Positions 1 to 6,755 of a DNA stretch of 9,367 bases are shown here, piece after piece. The notes under the pieces are model-generated. The model was given only the letters and a program-made list of their open reading frames with translations, was not told the origin of the DNA and searched no databases. The position numbers and the translations under genes were made by a program. How positions within the stretch are numbered: position 1 is the first letter of the stretch; every line of letters starts with the position of its first letter. Origin of the DNA: Candidatus Fermentibacterota bacterium (GTDB lineage: Bacteria; JAFGKV01); the NCBI GenBank assembly GCA_016928395.1, contig JAFGKV010000163.1, positions 1 to 9,367 of the forward strand, written 5' to 3'.

Positions 1-238
1 ACTTTAGACGGCCTTGACGTCTGTTAGTGTACAGGCGAGATCCTCCGTGGCCAAAGTCACCAGCAGGGCTCGGCTCCGGGTCGTTGAGGAACCTCACCGC
101 CAGACTTGCTGTATGTCTTTCCAGTACAGACTCTTCGCGGGTCTCCAGGCGGTGATCGGGAGCTTCGGGCCGGGCATCGCCGCTCCAGACAACCCAGACA
201 GCATGAACGACACACGGATACGGCCCAGGAGGGACGCC
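1..238. other. Leader upstream of moxR, no convincing gene
   Basis: The moxR frame stays open upstream to a TTG at 14 (in-frame stop TAG at 5-7), but the 75 extra residues are rich in Arg, Ser and Pro and do not look like the start of any MoxR protein, so I read this stretch as untranslated. I looked for sigma-70-type boxes. A TTGACG at 14-19 and a TTGAGG at 84-89 occur, but neither has a good -10 box at 16-18 bases. An imperfect 12-base palindrome (TGAGG-AA-CCTCA, 85-96) could be a weak operator or hairpin. The operon promoter probably lies here or further upstream, but I cannot place it. Confidence 0.4.
227..233 (+). promoter_or_regulatory. Strong ribosome binding site for moxR
   Basis: AGGAGGG lies 5 bases before the ATG at 239. 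This near-perfect Shine-Dalgarno match decides the start of moxR at 239 rather than at the in-frame ATG at 203 or the TTG at 14. Confidence 0.8.
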
Positions 239-1231
239 ATGGATAGTGATATTCGCAAGACTGGCGACTTGGTCAAGGAACGTATTGAGCTTCTCGGGAG
301 GATTCGGGCCAATGTGGCCTCGGTGATCGTGGGGCAGGCAAAGCTCATCGACGGATTGCTCATCGGCCTGCTGACGCGGGGCCATCTCTTGCTCGAAGGC
401 GTACCCGGTCTGGCCAAGACCCTCACCGTCAGCACCCTGGCCAGCAGTATCGACGTTAAGTTCCAGCGCATTCAGTTCACACCGGACATGCTGCCCGCCG
501 ACATCGTGGGTACGACTGTTTTCGATCCAAAGGAAGGCGTGTTCTACCCCCGCAAAGGCCCCATCTTCGCGAATCTCATTTTAGCCGATGAGATCAATCG
601 GGCGCCGGCCAAGGTGCAGAGCGCTTTGCTGGAGGCGATGCAGGAGCGCGCGGTGACCATCCAGGATCAAACGTTCCTGCTGGAAGAGCCGTTCCTGGTG
701 CTGGCGACACAGAATCCTATCGAACAGGAGGGCACCTACCCGCTCCCGGAGGCCCAGGTGGATCGGTTCATGCTGAAGCTGGGTGTGGGCTACCCCGGGA
801 AGGACGAGGAGAAGGAGATTCTGAAGCGCATGGGGATGGTGAAGCCCGACGTGTCGGTTCACCCGGTGGCGACGAAGGAGGATATCCTAACCGCTCGAGA
901 CGTGCTGGACATGGTCTATGTCGACGACAAGGTCATGGGCTATGTGGTCGATGTCGTCAGCGCGACCCGCGATCCCGAGAAGTACGGCATCAACGACATG
1001 ACCGGCCTCATCCGTTATGGCGCATCTCCCCGGGCGGGCATTCATCTGCTGCTGGCAGCCAAGGGGCATGCCGTGCTGGCAGGCCGGGGCTACGTGACGC
1101 CGGCCGACGTCAAGGCCATGGCCATGGACGCCTTGCGTCACCGCGTCATCCCGACCTACGAAGCCGAAGCCGAGGAACTTACCTCCGAGGATCTCGTCCA
1201 GAGGGTACTGGACAATGTGGCGGTGCCGTGA
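239..1231 (+). CDS. moxR: MoxR-family AAA+ ATPase
   Basis: This is a 330-residue cytosolic AAA+ ATPase of the MoxR family, a normal length for the family. MoxR proteins are thought to act as ATP-driven chaperones that activate or assemble VWA-domain partners. Visible motifs are Walker A GVPGLAKT (residues 54-61), Walker B LILADE (113-118) followed by INRAP, sensor 1 ATQNP (156-160), EGTYPLPEAQVDRF (164-177) with the likely arginine finger R176, and a sensor-2-like GASPRA (261-266). The start at 239 is chosen from the strong AGGAGGG before it and because homology-like sequence begins there. It is the first gene of the cluster; in most Bat clusters a DUF58 gene follows directly, but here 624 bases intervene. 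No signal peptide or membrane segment is seen. The family call is secure; the substrate (BatA/BatB or DUF58) is inferred from neighbourhood. Confidence 0.95.
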   Translation: MDSDIRKTGDLVKERIELLGRIRANVASVIVGQAKLIDGLLIGLLTRGHLLLEGVPGLAKTLTVSTLASSIDVKFQRIQFTPDMLPADIVGTTVFDPKEGVFYPRKGPIFANLILADEINRAPAKVQSALLEAMQERAVTIQDQTFLLEEPFLVLATQNPIEQEGTYPLPEAQVDRFMLKLGVGYPGKDEEKEILKRMGMVKPDVSVHPVATKEDILTARDVLDMVYVDDKVMGYVVDVVSATRDPEKYGINDMTGLIRYGASPRAGIHLLLAAKGHAVLAGRGYVTPADVKAMAMDALRHRVIPTYEAEAEELTSEDLVQRVLDNVAVP

Positions 1232-1232
1232 G

Positions 1233-1253
1233 GCCTGCCACGAAGTGGCAGGC
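1233..1253 (+). other. Perfect 9-bp stem-loop just after moxR
   Basis: GCCTGCCAC (1233-1241) and GTGGCAGGC (1245-1253) are perfect reverse complements around a GAA triloop. The stem starts two bases after the moxR stop. No T-run follows, so it is not a standard intrinsic terminator. It may stabilise or process the moxR 3' end, attenuate transcription, or mark the edge of the inserted unit. The last three bases of the right arm (GGC) are also the first three of the heptamer array. Confidence 0.75.
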
Positions 1254-1302
1254 TATCAGCTATCGGCTGTCAGCTGTCAGCTGTCGGCTGTCGGCTATCG
1301 GC
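1251..1302 (+). repeat. Tandem heptamer array, unit RGCTRTC, seven copies
   Basis: Seven complete 7-base units run without a break from 1251 to 1299, followed by a partial GGC (1300-1302). Only positions 1 and 5 vary (G/A each): GGCTATC, AGCTATC, GGCTGTC, AGCTGTC, AGCTGTC, GGCTGTC, GGCTATC. The array is non-coding and lies between the moxR hairpin and the four-helix-bundle gene. Both variable positions are purine transitions, which argues against simple recent slippage of one unit. The inverse array at 1819-1850 uses nearly the same unit on the other strand. Confidence 0.95.
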
Positions 1303-1342
1303 CCGGCGCTACCAGATTCTGCCATGAAGGGATAGCGAGACA

Positions 1343-1735
1343 ATGCAGGACTTCAGCAAGCTTCGAGTGTGGCAACACGGTCATGAACTAGTGTTGCGAA
1401 TCTACCAGGCCACGCGTCACTTCCCTCCAGATGAGCTCTACGGCTTGACGAGTCAGTTGCGTCGAGCTGGCATTTCCATACCATCCAACATCGCTGAAGG
1501 TTGTGGTCGATCCAGCGATGCTGACTTCGCGAGGTGCCTGCATGTGGCAATGGGATCGGCCTGCGAAGTCGAATACCAGCTTCTCCTCGCGTCCGACTTG
1601 GGCTACCTGAGCAGAGAGGCCTTTGATGACCTGACCCGAGGAACGATTGAGGTGAAGCAGCAGCTTGCGTCGCTCCTGACACGTCTCAAGGGTACCGGAA
1701 AGGCAAAAACGGCGAAGGAGTCAGCCAGCCAATGA
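1343..1735 (+). CDS. Four-helix-bundle protein, S23/IVS type
   Basis: This 130-residue protein belongs to the widespread small four-helix-bundle family first noted in intervening sequences of 23S rRNA genes (S23-type). Diagnostic features are the N-terminal DFSKLRVWQHGHEL (residues 3-16), the YGLTSQLRRAGISIP-NIAEG block (33-53), GR-SDADFAR (55-64), and SACEVEYQLLLASDLGYL (72-89), with a basic tail at 116-125. Length is typical. Molecular function of the family is not established; a related fold serves as the Avd accessory protein of diversity-generating retroelements, but no reverse transcriptase or variable repeat is present here. The ATG at 1343 has a moderate AAGGGA 10 bases upstream and GCGAGA nearer. 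It interrupts the expected moxR-DUF58 junction and is bracketed by inverted heptamer arrays. Its lower GC suggests separate ancestry. I do not think it is part of the Bat machinery. Confidence 0.9.
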   Translation: MQDFSKLRVWQHGHELVLRIYQATRHFPPDELYGLTSQLRRAGISIPSNIAEGCGRSSDADFARCLHVAMGSACEVEYQLLLASDLGYLSREAFDDLTRGTIEVKQQLASLLTRLKGTGKAKTAKESASQ

Positions 1736-1818
1736 GCGTTCTGGCAGCAAACGCCCTATCTATCAAGCCTGTATTCCTCAGGATTGAGGGGGGTTGCCAC
1801 TCTTCGTCAGGGCTTCAT
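1736..1818. other. Spacer with weak hairpin
   Basis: This spacer separates the four-helix-bundle stop from the second heptamer array. It holds a small stem, CCTCA (1776-1780) and TGAGG (1785-1789) around GGAT, followed by a G-run rather than a T-run, so it is at best a weak structure. In-frame TTG (1784) and ATG (1817) codons precede the DUF58 start but are not favoured. Confidence 0.3.
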
Positions 1819-1850
1819 GAGCCGAGAGCCGAGAGCCGAGAGCCGAGAGC
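1819..1850 (+). repeat. Tandem heptamer array, unit GAGCCGA, inverted relative to the first
   Basis: Four identical 7-base units (1819-1825, 1826-1832, 1833-1839, 1840-1846) are followed by a partial GAGC (1847-1850). The reverse complement of the unit is TCGGCTC, which differs from the upstream array unit (TCRGCTR in the same phase) mainly at the last position. The array therefore points the opposite way. It ends 5 bases before the chosen DUF58 ATG, so its GAGAG (1845-1849) occupies the ribosome binding position of that gene. Confidence 0.95.
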
Positions 1851-1855
1851 GTAGA

Positions 1856-2730
<875 letters not shown>

Positions 2731-2731
<1 letters not shown>

Positions 2732-3699
2732 TGCGTTGGGGATTCCTCGTTCTGGCAGTATTCCTCGCGTGTGATGGAGGCCAGGGTCTCCGCGAGGAGA
2801 TCCAGTGGAAGCGCTCTTTCACCTATGGATCTCCACCTGTTCAGCTCACCGTGAACCTGGGCGAGGATTCCCTCACCGCCGCATCCACGCTGCACGTTGA
2901 GCTGGTTCTCGAGGCAGCGTCCGCGGTTCGCGCGCGCCTTCCAGATTCCATCCCGCTGGAGGGGCTCCTGGTTCGTTCCGCGTCGGCGAGTCCTCCCGAA
3001 CCCATGCCTGACGGGGGCCATCGGGAGCGCACGCGCGTGGTGCTGGAGCCCATGCTGCCCGGCACGGCGGCCATCGGCCCCATCGTCGCATCCTACGAGC
3101 AGCAGGAGGGTGAGCAGTGGATCGCGCACCGGCTCCAGACGAGCCGGATCGACGTGCATGTGGCGTCTTTGGGAGTGCCCGAGCAGGGGCCCATCGAGTT
3201 CAAGGCCCCCCGAGGTCCAGCATGGCCGCACACGAACATCCTGCCCTATGTCATCGCCGGGATGGTGTGCCTGGTCGCAGTGTTCGGTCTCGCCTATTGG
3301 GCTTCTCTGAGACGCGCGCGCAAAGCCGCGGAGCCCATCCCGCCACATCGTCTCGCCCTGCGGGAGCTGAGAGACCTGGAGCACCGAGATCTCGTTCGGC
3401 GCGGTGAGTTGCTGCGCTTCTACGGCGAACTGACCGACATCATCCGCCACTACCTCGATCGCGGGTTCGACATCCCCGCCCCCGATCTCACCACCGAGGA
3501 GGTGACGCAAAGGCTCCGCTCTGTCGAACGCCTCAGGGTCGAACCGACGTCACAGATACGAACTCTGCTGGATGAAGCGGATCTGGTGAAATTCGCCAAG
3601 TTCGAGCCTGCCCGTGAGACGGCCGAAGAACGCCTCGCGGGCGCTAAGGCCTTCGTCCGAGCCACGGCGCCGCAGGAGGAGCAGCCCAGTGCAGTGTGA
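2731..3699 (+). CDS. Bat-operon membrane protein with BatD-like cytosolic tail
   Basis: This 322-residue protein begins with a short hydrophobic leader (residues 5-14) ending in FLAC at residues 11-14, an imperfect lipobox with D15 after the cysteine, so it could be a lipoprotein or have an ordinary signal. Residues about 20-168 look beta-rich and exported. One membrane segment spans about 170-192 (ILPYVIAGMVCLVAVFGLAY), followed by basic SLRRARK, which places the tail in the cytosol. The tail (about 200-315) has the pattern LRELRDLEHRDL, RFYGELTDIIRHYL, DLTTEEV, LLDEADLVKFAKF, seen in Bat-cluster proteins of the DUF4381/BatD kind; the BatD tail in this operon shows the same pattern. The gene starts within the DUF58 stop (1-base overlap) and ends 11 bases inside batA. 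I cannot assign an established gene name. Membership in the Bat complex is inferred from context and the shared tail. Confidence 0.8.
3674..3681 (+). promoter_or_regulatory. Ribosome binding site that sets a GTG start for batA
   Basis: AGGAGGAG lies 7 bases before the in-frame GTG at 3689 but 22 bases before the next ATG at 3704. Ideal spacing to GTG makes it the likely start. The site sits within the 3' end of the preceding coding region, consistent with coupled translation. Confidence 0.7.
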
Positions 3700-4717
3700 G
3701 CCCATGTCGCTTCGCGCCGCCATCATGTTGGCCGCCATCATAGTGCCGCTGGTGGCCTGGCGGATGTTCAGACGGCAAAGGGCAGCGGTGACCCTTTCGA
3801 CGACGCCGCTCTTGGCAGCGGGTCCCAAGGGGCTTCGGGGCCGGCTGTACCGCACGCCTGACGTGCTGAGACTCCTGGCACTGATCGCGCTGCTAGTGGC
3901 CCTGGCCCGACCCCGAGAAGGGGAGGAAAGCGTGCACGTGAGCAGCGAAGGCGTGGCCATCATGATGCTGGTCGACCGGTCAACGTCCATGGACTCTCCC
4001 ATGCAGATCGTCGACAAGGACACGCTCTCGAGGTTGGACATGGTGAAACGGGTGTTCAAGGCATTCGTACTGGGGGGCGACGGTCTTCCGGGCCGGCCCA
4101 ATGACCTCGTGGGCCTCTCCACCTTCGCCATGTTCGGTGAGCAGAACTGCCCGCTGACCCTGGATCGGGATGGCTTGGCTCTCTTCATCGACGGTATCAC
4201 CCTGGCAACGCCGGTGGAAGATCGCACCGCCATCGGAGACGGGCTCCGCCACGCGGCCTTGAGCCTCATTGCCGCCACTGCCCGCACACCAGCAAAGAGC
4301 AAGTTCATCATCCTGCTGAGCGACGGGGAACAGAACGCCGGAGAACTAACGCCCGAGGAGGGTGCCCGTATGGCGGCCTCCCATGGCATCAAAGTCCACT
4401 GCATCTTCGTATCATCGCCGATGGGCGCCCGGCAGTATGTCGATTTCTTCGGCCGGGTGATGCAGATCCCTACCGAGGTGTCCACCGGGGACGAGCTGAA
4501 GGAGGTGGCGTCCATCACGGGTGGCACGTTCTCGGAAGCGACCGACGGGAAGTCGCTTCTCGAGATCACCCGTCGTATCGATCAGGAGGAGAAGACGGAG
4601 ATACGACAGAAAGTGGTCCGTTACAGAGAGCGGTTCGGTCTGCCGTTGGTGATCGGCATCGCACTGCTGGGAATCGAACTTCTCTTTCGCGCCACCATGT
4701 TCCTCCGCATTCCGTGA
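3689..4717 (+). CDS. batA: BatA: membrane-anchored VWA protein
   Basis: This 342-residue protein has the BatA layout: membrane segment about 8-25, a short basic loop (RMFRRQR), a second segment about 58-74, a VWA domain about 88-290, and a final segment about 318-338 ending in the FLRIP-type tail usual in BatA. MIDAS metal-binding residues are intact: DRSTS (96-100), T180 in DRTAIGDGL, and D212 in LLSDGEQ. By the positive-inside rule the VWA domain should face the periplasm. GTG at 3689 is preferred over ATG 3704 because of the well-placed AGGAGGAG; both give the same domains. The gene overlaps its upstream neighbour by 11 bases and lies 9 bases before batB. Role: proposed metal-dependent protein-interaction module of the Bat complex; the ligand is unknown. 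Confidence 0.92.
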   Translation: MQCEPMSLRAAIMLAAIIVPLVAWRMFRRQRAAVTLSTTPLLAAGPKGLRGRLYRTPDVLRLLALIALLVALARPREGEESVHVSSEGVAIMMLVDRSTSMDSPMQIVDKDTLSRLDMVKRVFKAFVLGGDGLPGRPNDLVGLSTFAMFGEQNCPLTLDRDGLALFIDGITLATPVEDRTAIGDGLRHAALSLIAATARTPAKSKFIILLSDGEQNAGELTPEEGARMAASHGIKVHCIFVSSPMGARQYVDFFGRVMQIPTEVSTGDELKEVASITGGTFSEATDGKSLLEITRRIDQEEKTEIRQKVVRYRERFGLPLVIGIALLGIELLFRATMFLRIP

Positions 4718-4726
4718 GAACCGACT

Positions 4727-5737
4727 ATGGAAGCATTCTTTCGATTTCTGCGCCCTGACCTGGCCTTTCTGCTGTTCTGTGTGCCGCTGTTCGTGGCCTT
4801 GCGGGTCTGGGCTGTCCGCCGCAGTGTCCGCCGAATAGAGACGCTGGCCGCGATCCAGACCAGGTGGAGGATCGCACCGCGCATGTCACCCGGCAGACGG
4901 TTCACGGCTATCCTGCTCCTTGCCATGGCGACGGCCATGCTGGCCGCCGCTGCCATGCGTCCGCAGGGTGACCCGAGCAGACTGGAAGTGATGGCCAAGG
5001 GCCGCGACGTGGTGTTCCTCGTTGACGTGTCGAGGAGCATGCTGGCCCAGGACCTGCGGCCCAGCCGTCTTGAGCGTTCGATTCTGGCCATCAAGGAACT
5101 GCTTCCCTCGCTCAGGGGTGATCGGGTGGCGCTGGTCGTGTTCGCGGGGAACGCCGCACTGAAGTGCCCCTTGACCCTTGACTACGCGTTCCTCCGCGCC
5201 ATCCTCGATGGGGTGGGTCCGGATGACGTGAGCCAGGGCGGAACCAGTGTCGGAGACGCCCTGCGCATCACGGCTGATCGGGTTCTCAAGGTGGACGAAG
5301 CAGCCTACCAGGACATCATCCTGATCTCCGATGGAGAGGACCAGGAATCCTTTGCCCTGGAGGCTGCCAAGGAGTTGGCGGTACGGGGTGTCCGGATCCA
5401 CGCCGTCGGCGTCGGGAGCCTCGAAGGGGCCCGCATTCCAGACCCCGATCGTCCAGGAACCTATCTGACCTATCAGGGAGAGACCGTGCATTCGGCCTTG
5501 AACGAGAGCCTGCTTCGCAGCATCGCCGAAGTAACGCCGGGAGGGAGCTATCTGCCCGCCCGGGCGGGCAACCTGGAGCTCGTCTCACTCTATCGCGACG
5601 TGATCTCCCAGGAGGAGGAGCGAACCATGCAGACCGGCATGCGTCTGCAGTGGCGCGAGTGGTTCCAGGCGCCGCTCTTGCTGGGTATGCTGCTGCTCGC
5701 GGGGGAAGCGCTCGTGCGGGGGACCTGGAATGTCTGA
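4727..5737 (+). CDS. batB: BatB: membrane-anchored VWA protein
   Basis: This 336-residue protein is a second VWA protein with the same topology as BatA: membrane segments about 10-28 and 59-77, VWA about 94-290, and a C-terminal segment about 313-332. The BatB hallmark GRDVVFLVDVSRSMLAQDL-PSRL (starting near residue 92) is present. MIDAS residues are D100, S102, S104, T173 in GGTSVGDAL and D202 in ILISDGEDQ, so metal binding should be intact. After the VWA core, GARIPDPDRPGTYLTYQGE and GGSYLPA match the usual BatB C-terminal part. Nine bases separate it from batA, and a modest GAGAA (4716-4720) precedes the ATG. Its end overlaps batC by 8 bases. BatA and BatB are paralogues and probably work as a pair; this is inferred from family context. 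Confidence 0.93.
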   Translation: MEAFFRFLRPDLAFLLFCVPLFVALRVWAVRRSVRRIETLAAIQTRWRIAPRMSPGRRFTAILLLAMATAMLAAAAMRPQGDPSRLEVMAKGRDVVFLVDVSRSMLAQDLRPSRLERSILAIKELLPSLRGDRVALVVFAGNAALKCPLTLDYAFLRAILDGVGPDDVSQGGTSVGDALRITADRVLKVDEAAYQDIILISDGEDQESFALEAAKELAVRGVRIHAVGVGSLEGARIPDPDRPGTYLTYQGETVHSALNESLLRSIAEVTPGGSYLPARAGNLELVSLYRDVISQEEERTMQTGMRLQWREWFQAPLLLGMLLLAGEALVRGTWNV

Positions 5738-6755
5738 TTCGAGTCTGAGCCGTGGCCTTCCGCGGGTCGTAGGTGTGGTCGTTGCGGTGCACCTCCTGCT
5801 CGGCGGCGCCACCTTCGGCGCAACGGTGGAAGACGCATTGCGAGCCAGGGAAGAGCAGGGACCAAACACGGCCGCCGCCATCCTCGAGGAGTTGTGGCGC
5901 CAGGACTCAGGCAACCTTGAGGCCGGCTACAACTTGGGGCTGTGCCTCTTGGAGTCCGGCGCGATTGACAGCGCGTCAACGGTGCTCGATGCCGTCGCGC
6001 AGCACAAGGCTATCCATCCTACCATGCGCCGTGATGCGCTGTACAATCTAGGCCTTGCCCGGGCCCTGGGCGCCCAGCAGCTCCAGCAGATGCGGCCCGC
6101 CCAGGCCAAGGAGCTGTACGGCAAGGCAATACAAAGCTTCCGGGATGCACTGTCCGGGCCTGCCGACACCAATCTGACCGCCGATGCCGGGTACAATATC
6201 GAGGCGGCATGGCGTCTCCTGGCGCAGTTGGAGCAGCAGATGCAGCAGCAGTCGTCCTCGGGTATGGACTCGCTGGCGCAGCAGCTGCAGGACCTCACAG
6301 AGCAACAGCAGAATCTTCAGCAGCAGACACAGAAGAGCCCACAGCCGCAGGAACTCCACGACGAACAGCAGGACCTCCAGCAGCAGGCGCAGGATATGGC
6401 AGAACAGATGCGTCGCAAGGGCCTCGAGAAGCCGGCCGAAGACGTGCAACAGGCCGAGCAGGCACAAGCCGAGGCCGCAGAACAGCTCTCCCAAGGGAAT
6501 CCGCAGGGAGCGACTGAGCGGCAAGACCAGGCCCTCGACCATCTGCGGGATGCCATAGCTGCGCTCTTGGGGCAGGACCAGCAGGGCGCGCCGCCGGACA
6601 GCACCGAAGCGCGGAAGGCCGCCGAGGAGCTGGCCAAAATCAATCGTGATGCCGAAAAGCAGCGGCAGCAGCGTGAGGCCGAGCTGCGGAAGGACCCACG
6701 ATACCGACCGAAACCGGCGACGACCGGGCGGGTCGAAGTGGAGAAGAACTGGTGA
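5730..6755 (+). CDS. batC: BatC-like TPR protein with glutamine-rich coiled coil
   Basis: This 341-residue protein starts with a signal peptide (hydrophobic core about 13-27, cleavage plausible near residue 30). TPR-like helices follow at about 46-92 (GYNLGLCLLESGAIDSA) and 100-142 (ALYNLGLARA), with a third partial repeat at 151-170. Residues about 165-225 are strongly glutamine-rich and predicted coiled coil, then comes a charged helical stretch rich in Glu, Ala and Lys to about 320, and a short tail ending VEVEKNW. Such a KDW/KNW-like end is one I associate with BatC-type proteins, though I cannot check this here. It should be a periplasmic scaffold binding BatA/BatB or BatE. The ATG lies inside the batB end (ATGTCTGA, 8-base overlap). 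The protein is longer than minimal BatC because of the Gln-rich insert. Confidence 0.85.
   Translation: MSDSSLSRGLPRVVGVVVAVHLLLGGATFGATVEDALRAREEQGPNTAAAILEELWRQDSGNLEAGYNLGLCLLESGAIDSASTVLDAVAQHKAIHPTMRRDALYNLGLARALGAQQLQQMRPAQAKELYGKAIQSFRDALSGPADTNLTADAGYNIEAAWRLLAQLEQQMQQQSSSGMDSLAQQLQDLTEQQQNLQQQTQKSPQPQELHDEQQDLQQQAQDMAEQMRRKGLEKPAEDVQQAEQAQAEAAEQLSQGNPQGATERQDQALDHLRDAIAALLGQDQQGAPPDSTEARKAAEELAKINRDAEKQRQQREAELRKDPRYRPKPATTGRVEVEKNW

Larger units (their letters stand above)
1232..1855 (+). mobile_element. Candidate inserted cassette (hairpin, inverted heptamer arrays, four-helix-bundle gene)
   Basis: This interval is the only sizeable gap in an operon whose other junctions overlap by 1-11 bases or are 9 bases apart. 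It begins one base after the moxR stop with a perfect hairpin (1233-1253), then a heptamer array (1251-1302), the four-helix-bundle gene (1343-1735) and a heptamer array in the opposite orientation (1819-1850), and ends at the DUF58 start codon. A hand count over 1381-1560 gives 100 of 180 G+C (56%), lower than lines sampled in the flanking bat genes (62-73%). I see no target-site duplication and no transposase. The element call is an inference from layout; it could instead be a lineage-specific intergenic region with its own RNA structure. Confidence 0.35.

Noticed and set aside
14-42. Sigma-70 promoter with TTGACG at 14-19
   Set aside because: No -10-like hexamer lies at a suitable distance.
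14-238. In-frame N-terminal extension of moxR by 75 residues
   Set aside because: It uses a TTG start, its composition is unlike MoxR proteins, and a strong Shine-Dalgarno directly precedes the ATG at 239.
1233-1253. Rho-independent terminator
   Set aside because: The stem is strong but no T-run follows, and the operon appears to continue on the same strand.
1251-1302. CRISPR array
   Set aside because: The units are 7 bases with no spacers, and there are no cas genes nearby.
1343-1735. Diversity-generating retroelement accessory gene (avd)
   Set aside because: The fold family is related, but no reverse transcriptase, template repeat or variable repeat is visible in the window.
1343-1735. 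Intervening sequence within a 23S rRNA gene
   Set aside because: The flanks are protein-coding moxR and DUF58, with no rRNA sequence.
3550-4569. 339-codon open frame on the minus strand
   Set aside because: It lies antisense across batA and the end of the preceding gene, is rich in Ser and Arg, has no recognisable domain, and is the kind of shadow frame expected in GC-rich coding DNA.
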